From: Planctomycetota bacterium
GTDB lineage: Bacteria > Planctomycetota > Phycisphaerae > UBA1845
Direction of reading: 5' to 3'
NCBI GenBank assembly: GCA_024275565.1
Contig: JAJRYY010000173.1
Location: 1-64,000, forward strand
Length of the DNA stretch: 64,000 nucleotides
The translations under genes and the position numbers were made by a program. Positions within the stretch are counted from its first letter, which is position 1; each line of letters starts with the position of its first letter. Shown here one piece after another: positions 7,599 to 18,551 of the stretch. The notes under the pieces were generated by a model. That model saw only the letters and a program-made list of their open reading frames with translations, was not told where the DNA came from and made no database searches.

Positions 7599-8759
7599 TT
7601 ATTGATGGTGATGTAGACTGGCTGTCAGCAACGGATCGGAGACCGGTACAGGTCCTGATGCACGAAAACTTCGGACGAACACGAGCATGAATAGCGCGGG
7701 GGCGCCCAGGGCCATGCCCAGTTCTATGACGCCGAAAGTGACTGATTCGTGTCCGACACTTGCCGGGTAGATCAGGAGGTAGAGGTCCAACCATCGTCCG
7801 AAGAGGATCATGGCTGCTACTTTGACGAGCATGTCTGGATCACGTTTGACGCGTTTTGGCAATAGAATGAAGAATGGCAGTAACCATGTGACGACCATGT
7901 TCGCGATGAACAGTGGTCCCCATCCGCCGGTCTGCCGACGTATGAAGTGGCCTGTTTCTTCCGGGAAGTTTGCGTACCAGATGAGCATGTATTCGCTGAA
8001 CCAGATGTACATCCAGAAGGTGCTGAATCCGAAGAGCATTTTTCCCATATCGTGGAGATGTTCTGCGGTGAGTACGTCGCGGAGGGGGCCTGCTCTTTGC
8101 AGCCATACGGCGAGGATAATCATTGCGGCGAGCGCTCCGAGGAACAGGCCCGCGAAATGATAGACTCCGTACATTGTGCTGTACCACTCGGGTTCCAGCG
8201 ACATGATCCAGTCGAAACTTGCCATCCAGAACGTCACCCCGAAGACGACGAGGAATATGGCTGACAGCCTGACGTTGGAGCGTGTGAGCGCTGCGTCTCC
8301 AGTTTCATCCTGTCGTCGCGATCTGTGTATGATTGCACGGATCAGTACGAACCAGATCGACAGAAAGACGACCGCCCGTATGAGAACGAGCGGGTAGTTC
8401 AGTATGACACCCTTCATTCCGACGGGATGGTCTATGGTCCATGGGTAGAGCGATTTTCCTACGACCAAAGTGAACAGGATTCCAATTGCAGCCCAGGGGA
8501 TAATGCCGCACATTGCTTCCGGGACGCGTCTGATCGCGACTGCCCAGTGTGCCCCGCAGACGTATTGGAACGCGATGAAGAGGGCAGCGCCGAGTCCCAT
8601 GCCCAGCAGGCCTACGCTGACGAGCAGCATGCTTGAGAGCGCTCGCTGCGGTGCGATGATAAGCCCCAGCGCAAAGGTGGCCGCCCCAACGATCGAAAAC
8701 CATTTGAACACGGCGTTGATACGTTTTGATGGATTGAAGGGATCGTGTTGCGACGTCAT
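7599..8759 (-). CDS. actF: Alternative complex III subunit ActF (NrfD-like membrane protein)
   Basis: 386 residues with about 10 transmembrane segments, last gene of the act set. It resembles the short NrfD-like subunit ActF/ActC of alternative complex III, with histidines in membrane helices (for example YGVYHFAGLF and YPWTIDHPVG). ATG at 8759 overlaps the actE stop as ATGA. ActF pairs with ActC in the membrane arm around the quinol site. ActG and a terminal oxidase are not encoded next to it, unlike classical ACIII-caa3 operons. Confidence 0.88.
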   Translation of the reverse strand: MTSQHDPFNPSKRINAVFKWFSIVGAATFALGLIIAPQRALSSMLLVSVGLLGMGLGAALFIAFQYVCGAHWAVAIRRVPEAMCGIIPWAAIGILFTLVVGKSLYPWTIDHPVGMKGVILNYPLVLIRAVVFLSIWFVLIRAIIHRSRRQDETGDAALTRSNVRLSAIFLVVFGVTFWMASFDWIMSLEPEWYSTMYGVYHFAGLFLGALAAMIILAVWLQRAGPLRDVLTAEHLHDMGKMLFGFSTFWMYIWFSEYMLIWYANFPEETGHFIRRQTGGWGPLFIANMVVTWLLPFFILLPKRVKRDPDMLVKVAAMILFGRWLDLYLLIYPASVGHESVTFGVIELGMALGAPALFMLVFVRSFRASGPVPVSDPLLTASLHHHQ

Positions 8760-9355
8760 TTTGATTCCGTTCCTGCTGGCTTTCCTGCTGCATCAGCCTG
8801 CATCGATCGTATGTAGTGAATGATTTTCCAGCGATCTTCGCGTGACACCTGTACTGCGTGGCCTGGCATGTTGCCTTGTCCGAGTGTGATGATGTGGAAG
8901 AGTTGGCCATCTTTCATATTGACTGTTTTTTCGAGTATGAGTGAGGGTGGTGGCGGATATCCTCGCTTTGCGACCTTGCCGTCGCCCAGTCCTGTTGGTC
9001 CGTGGCATGGCTGGCAGAACGCGGCGAATTCGAGACTTCCTCGAATGACAGCTTCAACCTCATCTTCGAATATCGGGCTTTTCAGCTCTCTTCCGGCGCG
9101 AAGTGCGTCCTGCTCTGTTCGCTCATAATTGAATGGCATCTGACCGCGGGGGATGCTTCCCGGAGCGGGCATCCTCAGGGTCAAACCGTCTGATGTGTTG
9201 GGATTTTTCTCGAAAGCATGGTAGGAAGGTCCATGGGCCATGTCCGGTAGCACTTCGAGGTTCGGTCGTGAAAAATCCCTTGCAGCCGCGAAGCTGAGTA
9301 CAATTGCGATCACCATGATCGCACCGAGGATGACGTTTACCGTACGCAATGACAT
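8756..9355 (-). CDS. actE: Alternative complex III subunit ActE, monohaem cytochrome c
   Basis: 199 residues with an N-terminal hydrophobic segment (VNVILGAIMVIAIVLSFAAA), then a periplasmic cytochrome c domain with one CQPCH haem-binding motif. A probable axial Met lies in QGNMPGHA. PSLILEKT and DRWKIIHYIRSMQ are typical of class I cytochromes. In ACIII this subunit receives electrons and passes them to a soluble carrier or a partner complex. Start ATG overlaps the actD stop by 1 nt. Confidence 0.92.
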   Translation of the reverse strand: MSLRTVNVILGAIMVIAIVLSFAAARDFSRPNLEVLPDMAHGPSYHAFEKNPNTSDGLTLRMPAPGSIPRGQMPFNYERTEQDALRAGRELKSPIFEDEVEAVIRGSLEFAAFCQPCHGPTGLGDGKVAKRGYPPPPSLILEKTVNMKDGQLFHIITLGQGNMPGHAVQVSREDRWKIIHYIRSMQADAAGKPAGTESK

Positions 9356-9894
9356 CAGAATGATTCCTGATCTACGCGTTCCTCAATGTGAGTCACGCCG
9401 AATTTGTTGAGCATCGCACTGACCTCTTCAATATCGAAAGAGGCATTGGATTCCTCGATCACCAGGGCAAACTTATTGTCTGTCACGCCCGCGCACGCCA
9501 GCTTCGGGCGTTTTCCTGGTAACAGGCCTCTACCTATGAGAAATGCTATAACCGTGCTGACTGCTGCGAAAAGCACCATGACCTCGAAGGTGACGGGGAC
9601 GAAGGCAGGTAACGAGTTCCATGGTTTTCCGCCGACGTTTATGGGCCAGTCTGAGGCGGAGGTCCAGAATTCGAACCAGACCTTGAATGATGCACCAAAA
9701 AGCCCGAGCGCGAAGCAGACCCATGGAAGACGGGAGGGGCGCAATCCCATGGCAGCATCAAGACCGTGTATCGGGTATGGCGTGTAGACGTCTGCGATGC
9801 TCAGCCCGCGCCTTCGTGCTTCGTTTGTGGCTGCAAGGATGTCTTCCTCGCGATCGAACACAGCCAACACAAATCGTTGATTCTGGTTACTCAT
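9355..9894 (-). CDS. actD: Alternative complex III subunit ActD (DUF3341)
   Basis: 179 residues from ATG 9894; an alternative start at 9912 adds six residues. A cytosolic N-terminal domain ([30 protein letters not shown]) is followed by two transmembrane helices and a soluble C-terminus, the DUF3341 pattern. The YTPYPIHG signature is characteristic. It joins the peripheral and membrane arms of ACIII. It overlaps actC by 8 nt. Confidence 0.92.
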   Translation of the reverse strand: MSNQNQRFVLAVFDREEDILAATNEARRRGLSIADVYTPYPIHGLDAAMGLRPSRLPWVCFALGLFGASFKVWFEFWTSASDWPINVGGKPWNSLPAFVPVTFEVMVLFAAVSTVIAFLIGRGLLPGKRPKLACAGVTDNKFALVIEESNASFDIEEVSAMLNKFGVTHIEERVDQESF

Positions 9895-11251
9895 GCGACT
9901 TTCTCCCCTCACTCAACACGCCTTTGACTTCCGCGATGGCGATCACGGGGATAAATCTGCAGAACAGTAAGAACAGGGTCAGGAACAGTCCGAAACTGCC
10001 TATGAGCGTCGCTATTTCGATCGATGTGGGGACGTACCCTGTCCAGTTCGATGGCAGGTAGTCGCGGTGGAGTGATGTCACGATGATGACGAATCGCTCG
10101 AACCACATACCGATGTTGATCAAGATCGTGACGACGAAGACGACAGCCATGTTGGATCGTGCCCATTTGAACCATAGGATCTGGGGGGTGAGAACGTTGC
10201 ATGAGACCATGATCCAGTAGGACCAGCAGAGTGGACCTTTTGCCCGATTGATGAATGCGAACTGCTCGTACTCGTTGTTGGAATACATGGCTGCCACGAA
10301 TTCGGTCAGGTAGGCCATGGCGACCATGCCGCCGGTTGCGATCAGTAGTTTGCACATCGCTCCAACGTGGCGTTTGGTGAGGTAGTCCTCAAGCCTCATC
10401 GTTTTGCGTGCGATCAACATGAGCGTCAGGACCATTGACATCCCCGAGAAAATCGCCCCGGCGACGAAGTATGGTGGGAGGATCGTGGTATGCCACCCCG
10501 GAATCACCGAGGTTGCGAAGTCCCAACTGACGATGGTGTGTACGGACAAGACCAGCGGCGTGGCGAGTCCTGCCAGAAGCAGGTATACGGTTTCGTAGTG
10601 GAACCATGTTCGGAATGATCCGTTCCACCCAAGACTGAGGAAGCTCGTTGCCTTCTTTCGCCATCCCCCTTTCAGGCGGTCCCGCAGTGTTGCAAGGTCC
10701 GGAATCATGCCCAGATACCAGAACATGAGGGAGATCATAAAGTATGTTGAAATCGCGAAGAAATCCCATACCAGCGGCGATCGGAAGTTGATCCACAGTG
10801 GACCGCGTGTATTGGGGTAGGGCGCCATCCAGTGGGCAAGCCAGGGGCGTCCCATGTGGATGAGTGGGTAGATTCCTGCACACATGACCGCAATGATGGT
10901 CATCGCCTCGGCTGCCCGGTTCACGGAGGTCCGCCACTTCTGACGAAACAGAAAGAGAACTGCGGAGATCAGTGTTCCTGCATGTCCGATTCCGATCCAG
11001 AAGACGAAATTGGTGATGTCGAAGGCCCATCCGACGGTGTTGTTCAACCCCCAGGTACCAATTCCAGTGAGCATCTGATATGCGATTGTGACCAGTCCGA
11101 GCAGGAGCATCGAGCTTGAGATGGTGATTGCAACCCACCATATCGGAGCCGGACCGCGTTCCAATACCGAGCAGATATCGTCAGTCACCTGCCCGGGGGA
11201 CTTATCGCCCAAAATCAGGGGTTCACTGATGGCAGCATTCGCACTAGCCAT
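9887..11251 (-). CDS. actC: Alternative complex III subunit ActC (NrfD/PsrC-like)
   Basis: 454 residues from ATG 11251 (an ATG at 11272 adds seven). About ten transmembrane helices of the NrfD/PsrC fold, with [20 protein letters not shown] and [19 protein letters not shown] as family hallmarks. It is the quinol-oxidising integral membrane subunit and receives the Fe-S arm of ActB. It overlaps actB by 8 nt and actD by 8 nt, showing tight coupling. Confidence 0.93.
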   Translation of the reverse strand: MASANAAISEPLILGDKSPGQVTDDICSVLERGPAPIWWVAITISSSMLLLGLVTIAYQMLTGIGTWGLNNTVGWAFDITNFVFWIGIGHAGTLISAVLFLFRQKWRTSVNRAAEAMTIIAVMCAGIYPLIHMGRPWLAHWMAPYPNTRGPLWINFRSPLVWDFFAISTYFMISLMFWYLGMIPDLATLRDRLKGGWRKKATSFLSLGWNGSFRTWFHYETVYLLLAGLATPLVLSVHTIVSWDFATSVIPGWHTTILPPYFVAGAIFSGMSMVLTLMLIARKTMRLEDYLTKRHVGAMCKLLIATGGMVAMAYLTEFVAAMYSNNEYEQFAFINRAKGPLCWSYWIMVSCNVLTPQILWFKWARSNMAVVFVVTILINIGMWFERFVIIVTSLHRDYLPSNWTGYVPTSIEIATLIGSFGLFLTLFLLFCRFIPVIAIAEVKGVLSEGRKSHE

Positions 11252-14200
11252 GGTGTGTTCGATCCTTGTCATCTTCTCTGTTCCGCACCAGGCCGAGGTA
11301 TCCGACTGACGGCCTGACGTTGGTTTCCTCTAGCAAACGATAGTGGCGACCGCGAGCGATCGCTTTTGAAATCGCACTTTCGGGATCATTGGTATCCCCG
11401 AAGACGATCGCCCCAGCCGGGCATGACTGCTGGCAGGCGGGGACCACATCGCCGTCTGCCATGGGTCGTCCTTCCTGCTTTGCTATCACGCGTGCTTCCT
11501 CGATCCTCTGGACGCAAAATGAGCACTTTTCCATGACGCCACGGGACCGGACCGTGACATCCGGGTTTAGCATCATGTTCGCGAGTGTGTCTTCTCGTGC
11601 GTATTCGAACCAGTTGAACCTGCGGACTTTGTATGGGCAGTTGTTCGCACAGTATCGCGTACCGACGCAACGGTTGTAGGTCTGCTGATTAAGTCCTTCC
11701 TCGCTATGGACCGTCGCCAATACGGGGCAGACGGTCTCGCAGGGTGCGTGATCGCAGTGGTGACACATCATAGGTTGATGCGCGACATCTACTTCGCCGT
11801 CGTTCTCGCAGTAATATCGATCGATCCGCATCCAGTGCATGATTCGCTTGCGACGGACCTCGTCTCTTCCTACCACCGGTACATTGTTCTCAACCTGACA
11901 GGCGATGACACATGCGGAACACCCTGTACAAGCGGTCAGGTCGATGGCCATCCCCCAGTGATGCCCTTCGTACTTGTGGTCGTCCGGCCATAGCTCACCC
12001 ACATAGTGGTGCCCGCCGTGACTGTCGTGGCCTAGTACTCCGTCCTTTTTGTAGGCTGCGATGCTGCCCTCTTTGATGAGCGGGCGTCGGCGATTCATGC
12101 CGGGGACTGTGAGGTGTTCGGGAACCTCGATGTTGTGGTAGTCCTGGGTGCATGCGAGATCATGCTTGCGACTGGTCCGCGTGACAGACACGGTCTCGCC
12201 TGACAGTCGAAGCGTGCCATCGCGGTATGTCAGCAGCGGTGCAGCGCTGGTCCCGACCAGTCCGTTGTCGCCAAGAAGCGGTTTTCGTTCAATCCATTCT
12301 GGTCCGACATCTGCGAAGCGACTGCTCTCCTCTCGACCGTAACCGAGCGCGACGGCGATGACCTGGTCGTGCTGCCCCGGTTGAACGAGAACGGGTAATT
12401 CAATACCTTTTCTTGCCCCCCCGGCTGTTGTGAGGTCGATTCTGACCACGTCACCCGTTGTGAGCGTAAGCCGCGTTGCAGTCGCCTCGGAAATGCATGC
12501 GTAGTTGTCCCAGACGATTTTTGAAATCGGGTCGGGCATCTCATGCAACCATGGGTTGGACGCAAACCGCCCATCGAGCATGGACGTTTTCGGGTATAGC
12601 ACGAGCGTGAGTTTTCCAGCGGGGAGCGCTTTTGAAGCGTTTACCGGTTTGATGGATTCCGACTGGAATTTGGATAATTTGACGGGCGTACCCGGTATTG
12701 TCGCGAGACCATCGTGTATCGCTTTATCCCAGGAAATTCGTCCCTCCCAGGTTTTTCGGACGATTTCCCGCTCCGACTGCTTTCTGCCAGACCAGATGGA
12801 GAGACTTTCCAGCATAGACCGGGTGTCGAAGAGAGGTTGCATTGTGGGCTGGCGGAATCCGATGGTGTCGTTTCCTGCTTCGGTATCGCCCCAGGATTCC
12901 AGGTAATGATGGTCGGGGCAGTTGAAGCCGGCGTGTTTTGACGTTTCATCCAGACGCTCGGAGAAACTGACGACCGTATCGACCTTTGCCTGCGCCTTGG
13001 CGAAGTCAGCCCCGTTTGGCAAATCGTACGCCGGGTTGACGCCATGGATGAACAACGCATCGACCGAACCTGAAGCCATTTCCTTCAACAAGGCCTGGAC
13101 CGCAATGTCGCCATCTTCACTTCGACGGGTGGCGTGCAGAATGTCGATCGTTGTACCGTAGCTACCTAATAGATGGTTGATGTAATTGCACAGCACCTGC
13201 TCGTCGACATTCTGACTTCCACAAGCGACCAGGCATTTTCCACGGTCGTGCCACATCCGATCTGCCAGTTCTTCGAGCAATGGAACGTCGATCGGACAAG
13301 CATCCAGCGTGCCCGCGTGAAATGATGTGCCCGCGCGGCGTGCGAGCATGGATGCGAGGTGACTCATGACGAGGCCTAGTTCTCCCGGTGCGATGCAGTA
13401 TCGCTGGTCCGCCTTTGCGCCGGTGACGGACATTCTCCCTTCAAACTGGAGGTGGTATGAAAATCGGGCCGCGTCCGCGTCGCGTCCAGCCGCCCAACCG
13501 GCTGCAAAGACCACCGGTGAAATCCAGGTGCCGAGGAAATCGGCGTCGAACCCGACGATGACGTCAGCTTTGTCGAAATCGTAACGTGGCAAGACGCGCG
13601 CACCGTGCGTCTGTTCGTGCGCCAGATGAATGGCGGACGTTGACAGTGCTTCATATGTTATATGCCGAGCGTCGGCGAACGTGCCCAGGAATTCATCGAT
13701 GATGCGTCGCGTGGAAGGACTGGTTACTGGACCGCTCAGAAACCTCACCGCTCCTCCGGAACTTCGGATTGCTTCCAGTCGTGCTGACAGTTTTCCGTCT
13801 ATCACGTCCCATGTGGCGGGTGCGTTTTTGCACATCGGAGCCTGCAACCGCCTGCTGTCGTATGGTCCCAGCACCGATGCCTGCCCGATCGCGCAGAGTC
13901 CGCCGCGTGAAAGCGGATGGTCCGGGTTTCCCTCCAGCTTGATGGCCCGACCGTCGCGATTTTTGACGAGCAGTCCGCAGCCTGCAGTACACGCATTGCA
14001 AGTGGAAGCGTAGTGGATCGCGCGGCCGGGGATGATGGTCTCGGGTTGAACGAGATAGGGGATCGCTTTCTCGATCGGCGCACGACTGCACCCGGAGAGT
14101 GCCACGCTTCCGAAAGTAAAACCAGCGGCCGTTAAGAAATCGCGTCGGGTGACCCCGCGAACCCCCTGCTCGGGAACTTCGTGGAACTCGCCGGCCAGCA

Positions 14201-14270
14201 CCGGGAGCGGGATCGTACCGTCATCTCGCTGGGCGAGGCTTTTCCAATATGTTTTTCCGTTGTCGATCAT
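11244..14270 (-). CDS. actB: Alternative complex III subunit ActB (molybdopterin-like plus Fe-S domains)
   Basis: 1008 residues. A Tat-type leader ([20 protein letters not shown]) indicates export. A molybdopterin-oxidoreductase-like domain (about 60-720) keeps a Cx2Cx3Cx27C set (CNACTAGC...GGLC). The C-terminal third is a four-cluster ferredoxin domain with [40 protein letters not shown] and CSFC...CQQSCP. In the family the Mo-like domain has no molybdenum cofactor, and the clusters wire quinol oxidation to the haems. Position between actA and actC is canonical. Confidence 0.95.
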   Translation of the reverse strand: MIDNGKTYWKSLAQRDDGTIPLPVLAGEFHEVPEQGVRGVTRRDFLTAAGFTFGSVALSGCSRAPIEKAIPYLVQPETIIPGRAIHYASTCNACTAGCGLLVKNRDGRAIKLEGNPDHPLSRGGLCAIGQASVLGPYDSRRLQAPMCKNAPATWDVIDGKLSARLEAIRSSGGAVRFLSGPVTSPSTRRIIDEFLGTFADARHITYEALSTSAIHLAHEQTHGARVLPRYDFDKADVIVGFDADFLGTWISPVVFAAGWAAGRDADAARFSYHLQFEGRMSVTGAKADQRYCIAPGELGLVMSHLASMLARRAGTSFHAGTLDACPIDVPLLEELADRMWHDRGKCLVACGSQNVDEQVLCNYINHLLGSYGTTIDILHATRRSEDGDIAVQALLKEMASGSVDALFIHGVNPAYDLPNGADFAKAQAKVDTVVSFSERLDETSKHAGFNCPDHHYLESWGDTEAGNDTIGFRQPTMQPLFDTRSMLESLSIWSGRKQSEREIVRKTWEGRISWDKAIHDGLATIPGTPVKLSKFQSESIKPVNASKALPAGKLTLVLYPKTSMLDGRFASNPWLHEMPDPISKIVWDNYACISEATATRLTLTTGDVVRIDLTTAGGARKGIELPVLVQPGQHDQVIAVALGYGREESSRFADVGPEWIERKPLLGDNGLVGTSAAPLLTYRDGTLRLSGETVSVTRTSRKHDLACTQDYHNIEVPEHLTVPGMNRRRPLIKEGSIAAYKKDGVLGHDSHGGHHYVGELWPDDHKYEGHHWGMAIDLTACTGCSACVIACQVENNVPVVGRDEVRRKRIMHWMRIDRYYCENDGEVDVAHQPMMCHHCDHAPCETVCPVLATVHSEEGLNQQTYNRCVGTRYCANNCPYKVRRFNWFEYAREDTLANMMLNPDVTVRSRGVMEKCSFCVQRIEEARVIAKQEGRPMADGDVVPACQQSCPAGAIVFGDTNDPESAISKAIARGRHYRLLEETNVRPSVGYLGLVRNREDDKDRTHHG

Positions 14271-14285
14271 GGCGACCGAAGACTC

Positions 14286-14954
14286 CTAGTAATGGCACGC
14301 ACCGCAATCCAAAGACGCATTGACCGACTGCCCCCCGAGACCGACACGGTTGACATCTCGGTGACAATTCACGCACCAGCCCATGCTGAGGTCCTCCACC
14401 TGTGACACGCGCTCCATGGTCTCTACTGCACCATGACATCGCTCACACGCCACATTCGCAGTGATGTGTGCGCTGTGATTGAAGTAGACATAATCTGGAA
14501 GGTTGTGTACCTGGATCCATTCGATGGACGCTGGCTGACCGTCCGGTTTTTGCTTCATTTCGTGGTCCAGCGCGAGGGCGTCGTATAGTTTTTGCAACTC
14601 GGCAGAGACCATCCGTCTGGGCTTGCGTTTTTCCTCCTTGGCCCGCTCGTCTTCTGCCCGAAGCGATCCAAGTGTGTCGGTGACGAACTTATGACAGTTC
14701 ATACAGATATCGGTCGCAGGGATGCCAGCGTAGCGACTCGTCTCCGCACCGTAATGACAGTAGCGACAGTCGATGAGCAGTTCTCCGGCGTGCAGGCGAT
14801 GTGAGAACGCGATCGGCTGTTCCGGCGAATATCCCTGGTTGTTGCCCGGCAGGTGAAACGCGCCCAGCCGTGCGGCGAGCGTCGCCACACTGAAAGCAGC
14901 ACCGATCAGGAGTACGGCAGTCATGTTTCGGAGGCCTTTGTTGGCCATCAGCAT
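14286..14954 (-). CDS. actA: Alternative complex III subunit ActA, pentahaem cytochrome c
   Basis: 222 residues (ATG 14954; ATG 14948 is also possible). An N-terminal membrane anchor (MTAVLLIGAAFSVATLAARLG) is followed by five CxxCH motifs: CRYCH, CMNCH, CERCH, CVNCH and CGACH. Five haems and the spacing match ActA. It starts within the stop of the narK gene, so the act genes are translationally joined to the nar genes. This is the periplasmic entry of the electron wire to ActE. Confidence 0.94.
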   Translation of the reverse strand: MLMANKGLRNMTAVLLIGAAFSVATLAARLGAFHLPGNNQGYSPEQPIAFSHRLHAGELLIDCRYCHYGAETSRYAGIPATDICMNCHKFVTDTLGSLRAEDERAKEEKRKPRRMVSAELQKLYDALALDHEMKQKPDGQPASIEWIQVHNLPDYVYFNHSAHITANVACERCHGAVETMERVSQVEDLSMGWCVNCHRDVNRVGLGGQSVNASLDCGACHY

Positions 14955-16582
14955 TTAATCTCCGCATTACGACGAGCATAGAACCACCAATTGACGAAGA
15001 GGCAGCTGAGGTAGTAGACCGCGAATCCGTACAAGGCGTATTCGGGCGTACCACCTTTGATCTGCGTGCCAACGATTTTCGGGATAAGGAAGGCGCCGTA
15101 GGCTGCGATCGCCGACGTCCATCCGAGGACCGGGCCTGCCTGCTCCTTCGAGAAGATGATCGGAATCATCCGGAACGTTGAACCGTTCCCGATGCCCGTT
15201 GTGGCGAACAATAAAATGAACACCAGGAGGAATGGAACAAAGAACTGCTCTGGCGTCGTCGACTGGCTTGCCTGCGATACGAACCATCCTGCAGCGATGG
15301 TGGCTCCGATCATGACGATCGTGTCCCAGTGGGTGACGCGAGCACCGCCCAGCTTGTCTGATAACCAACCACCGAGCGGCCTGATGAGCGCTCCAACACC
15401 TGCACCGATCCAGATGTACGACGAGGAAATTGGAGCATTCGGATTGATGAGCGACTCGGCCAGCGGATTGCCGTCAGCTCCGACACGGATCACACCGAAC
15501 ACGTCGTCGATCAGCTTCGGAAACGCGTTGGCATAACCGATGAACGAACCGAAGGTCATGGTGTACAACCACGTCATGATCCAGTTGTGCTTGTTCCCGA
15601 AGATCTCGAACTGCTTCTTCAGATTGGCCTTGGTCTCCTTTGGGGTCAGGAATCGCATGGCAGACAGCGTAATCACCGCCGCAATCAACACGATGAGGAA
15701 CACCTTGAGCAGTACGGGAAAACCGCCCCACGGCGTAATCAGCAGCACAATGGCGACCGTCGCACCGAGGTATCCCAAGAGCAGCAACCAGATGTACTTT
15801 CCGATGGCGACTGGAAAACTTCCGCACTTATGCTGCGGTAGATTGTTCATGAAGAGGATCGCGCAAATGGCAAGGAACCCGAGGATCGGCACCCAGACCA
15901 GTCCGGCGTTCTGGATCCACATCGTCTTGGCGCCTTCTTCAGTACCGATCAGATACCCTTCGCCGCCGATGGATCCGAATGCACCAAATGTGATGATCCA
16001 CGGAAGTAGAAACTGCATCACGCTGACGCCGAGATTTCCCAGACCCGCATTCAGCCCCAGCGAGAGTCCCTGAATCTTCTTGGGGAAGAAGAAGCTGATG
16101 TTGGACATCGAGGAGGAGAATGCACCACCGCCGACGCCAGAGAGCGCCGCCAGAATAATCAGTGTTAGAAACGGAACATCGGGATTCTGCAATGCAAACC
16201 CCGCACCTATGGCTGGTAGAAGCAACAGCAAGGTCGACATGAATTTGACGTTGCGTCCGCCACAGATCGAAATCATGAACGAATTCGGGATTCGCAGAGT
16301 CGCACCAGCGAGACCAGCCACAGCGGGCAGGTTGAACATCAACGCGCGATAATGATCCCCCGAGTACGCCTCACCGTTATTCAAAAAAGTGAAGTTGAAC
16401 AGGTCAGGGTTTGAAAAATGTAGTTTCTGAATGAACTTCGCCAGCATGCCCCAGTACAACCACACCGAAAACGCACACAGGAGGTTCGGGATGGACACGC
16501 ATAAGTTCCGCGTAGCCACTCCCTTTCCAATGCTTTCCCACTCTTGTGGATCATCTGGATTCCATTGGGTTAGTTTACTCAT
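14948..16582 (-). CDS. narK: NarK-type nitrate/nitrite transporter (MFS)
   Basis: 544 residues with 12 predicted helices. It carries the NarK/NRT signature glycine-rich helices (LNAGLGNLGVSVMQFLLPW and ATTGIGNGSTFRMIPIIF) that line the nitrate path, with the substrate Arg in the latter. A soluble insertion follows helix 6. In Thermus nar clusters a second NarK-like protein (NarT) follows NarK, and this gene holds that position. It overlaps the actA start, which links nitrate/nitrite exchange with alternative complex III. Confidence 0.9.
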   Translation of the reverse strand: MSKLTQWNPDDPQEWESIGKGVATRNLCVSIPNLLCAFSVWLYWGMLAKFIQKLHFSNPDLFNFTFLNNGEAYSGDHYRALMFNLPAVAGLAGATLRIPNSFMISICGGRNVKFMSTLLLLLPAIGAGFALQNPDVPFLTLIILAALSGVGGGAFSSSMSNISFFFPKKIQGLSLGLNAGLGNLGVSVMQFLLPWIITFGAFGSIGGEGYLIGTEEGAKTMWIQNAGLVWVPILGFLAICAILFMNNLPQHKCGSFPVAIGKYIWLLLLGYLGATVAIVLLITPWGGFPVLLKVFLIVLIAAVITLSAMRFLTPKETKANLKKQFEIFGNKHNWIMTWLYTMTFGSFIGYANAFPKLIDDVFGVIRVGADGNPLAESLINPNAPISSSYIWIGAGVGALIRPLGGWLSDKLGGARVTHWDTIVMIGATIAAGWFVSQASQSTTPEQFFVPFLLVFILLFATTGIGNGSTFRMIPIIFSKEQAGPVLGWTSAIAAYGAFLIPKIVGTQIKGGTPEYALYGFAVYYLSCLFVNWWFYARRNAEIKC

Positions 16583-16656
16583 AGCGAAGTCAATCCTTAT
16601 TGCGATTCAACTATCGATGCTCCCATCGCCTGTCCGCGCATTCAAACCCGCCCGAC

Positions 16657-18450
16657 TCAGAGTATTTCCGGTTCTTTTTCCGCATCGAGACGGAGCAGAT
16701 GGTCCAGAGAGAAGGGGCCTGAACCCCTCCAGATAAACAATGCAAGCGCGAAGAATACAAACGATGTGAACTGAAAGTCCACGTTTGAACCAAACAGGCT
16801 GCCACCAGCGTCAGATGCAGTTGCCAATGTAATCACGACAGCACCAAACAGAATCAGTGAGTTCACCGCCGCACCCACACGCGTGATGAATCCAAGGGCC
16901 AGACTCGCACCCCCCACCACATGTGCAAACACCACCGACCACGCGACCAACGTCTGCCCCTCACCCAGATCAACGCCAACCCTGGCCTCAAGTCCCGCCA
17001 TGTTGGTGATGAAGTGAATGCCCTTGATAATCAAGGCAATTCCGAGGTAGATGCGCAGCAGGTCCATGGGGCGAATGTGCCTGACGCCCGGTATAAGATC
17101 GTGAATCGGGACGCGGTCCTTCCTCGCCTCTCGTCGATCCGCCATCGCCCGATCGAACTCCACAGCTGCTGAGGCTTCGTCTGCTGGTGAAAATCGAACC
17201 AGGAAAGTGAAGAACGCACAGCATGTGACAAGTCCCCCCAGGATCAACAACGCCTGCGGATAGGAAATATGCTCAGAGCGGACCAAGAAACCCGCACAGA
17301 CCGCGCCCATATTTCCACCAGCACCAACAATGCCCGCAACAGATCCGAGCGCCTTTTTGTTGATGAAGGGAACAATCGAATAGGTCGCACCCTCCGACAT
17401 CTGCACAAACAGGCTGAACAAAATCATCGCCGGAATAGCAAGAGCGAGCACCCTCATCTGCGAGAAAAAGATCAGTGCAACACCTTCGATCAATAAGGCA
17501 ATGAACAGCCACTTGACGCGCCCGCGCAAACCACCTTTCTCTACAAATTTATCGCTGATAAAACCACCCAGCGTTCTGGCGAAGATGTTCATCAATCCGA
17601 ACAGGCCAGCCACAAGACCCGCAGTCTTAAGACCAAGGTCGAAATAGTCCATGTAATAGATGGCGGCGATGTTGTTAATCGTCAGCTCAATTCCGAAACA
17701 GGATGCGTACACACAGAACAACGCCCACACACGATAGTCCCTGGCTGCCAGCCAGAACGATCCCGTCTTTTTCTCTTTGACAACATCCAACTGGCCCGAG
17801 GCACGCAACTCCTTGAAGTTGCCATCAGGCAGGTCGGTCGTGATGAAGAAATAGGCGATTCCAACCAGGAAACATACGGCACCGGCGGCGACCATCGACC
17901 ATCGCCATGCCGACGCATCCACGAAACCCATATAAATAAATGTACCGAAGACAAGCGGCATGACGATCTGAGTGACACCGCCCCCCAGATTGCCCCATCC
18001 AGCGGAAGTCGCGTTCGCTGTCCCCACACAGTTGGCGGCAAACATGACCGACGTGTGATACTGCGTGATGACAAAAGATGCTCCGATAACCCCTATACCA
18101 AGGCGAAAGAGCAGGAACGTTTCATAGGTGTTCGCCAGACCAATCGACATAACCGGAATCGAGCCCAGCATCAGGAGATATGTGTAACTCAGACGCGGAC
18201 CGATCTTGTCGCACAACCAACCAATGAACAGGCGTGCGAGAATGGTAATGGACACCGACGCAATGATGGTGTTACCGATCTGCTGTTTCGTGAGCGACAA
18301 TTCCTCGCGGACAACGGCCATGAGCGGCGCGATGCCAAACCACGCGAAGAAGCAGAGGAAAAATGCGAACCATGACATGTGGAACGCACGCATCTGGGGT
18401 GTCTTCAGACTAAAAAGATCAATACCGGTGGCTTTGTTCCGTACTTCCAT
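16657..18450 (-). CDS. narK: NarK-type MFS transporter fused to a C-terminal DoxX-like domain
   Basis: 597 residues. Residues 1 to about 430 form a 12-helix NarK-type major facilitator (TSAGWGNLGGGVTQIVMPL and VGAGGNMGAVCAGFLV are the two nitrate-signature helices). A cytosolic linker (EFDRAMADRREARKD) leads to about 135 extra residues with four hydrophobic segments. Key pieces are DLLRIYLGIALIIKGIHF, GGASLALGFITRVGAAV and GSGPFSLDHLLR, which match the DoxX family. The DoxX-like part is not a normal NarK component. Two 19-bp direct repeats lie between narI and this gene. Confidence 0.88.
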   Translation of the reverse strand: MEVRNKATGIDLFSLKTPQMRAFHMSWFAFFLCFFAWFGIAPLMAVVREELSLTKQQIGNTIIASVSITILARLFIGWLCDKIGPRLSYTYLLMLGSIPVMSIGLANTYETFLLFRLGIGVIGASFVITQYHTSVMFAANCVGTANATSAGWGNLGGGVTQIVMPLVFGTFIYMGFVDASAWRWSMVAAGAVCFLVGIAYFFITTDLPDGNFKELRASGQLDVVKEKKTGSFWLAARDYRVWALFCVYASCFGIELTINNIAAIYYMDYFDLGLKTAGLVAGLFGLMNIFARTLGGFISDKFVEKGGLRGRVKWLFIALLIEGVALIFFSQMRVLALAIPAMILFSLFVQMSEGATYSIVPFINKKALGSVAGIVGAGGNMGAVCAGFLVRSEHISYPQALLILGGLVTCCAFFTFLVRFSPADEASAAVEFDRAMADRREARKDRVPIHDLIPGVRHIRPMDLLRIYLGIALIIKGIHFITNMAGLEARVGVDLGEGQTLVAWSVVFAHVVGGASLALGFITRVGAAVNSLILFGAVVITLATASDAGGSLFGSNVDFQFTSFVFFALALFIWRGSGPFSLDHLLRLDAEKEPEIL

Positions 18451-18512
18451 TGTGCTGTCCTAATCTACGCAACACTGTTCATGTGTTAAAAAGCGCCGAC
18501 TCCACGGAAACG

Positions 18513-18550
18513 GTCTAATCCCTGCTTGACAGTCTAATCCCTGTTTGACG
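18513..18550. repeat. 19-bp tandem repeat in the narI-narK spacer
   Basis: Two adjacent copies (18513-18531 and 18532-18550) of GTCTAATCCCTGCTTGACA-like sequence with two differences, directly after the narI stop. Confidence 0.7.
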
Positions 18551-18551
18551 G

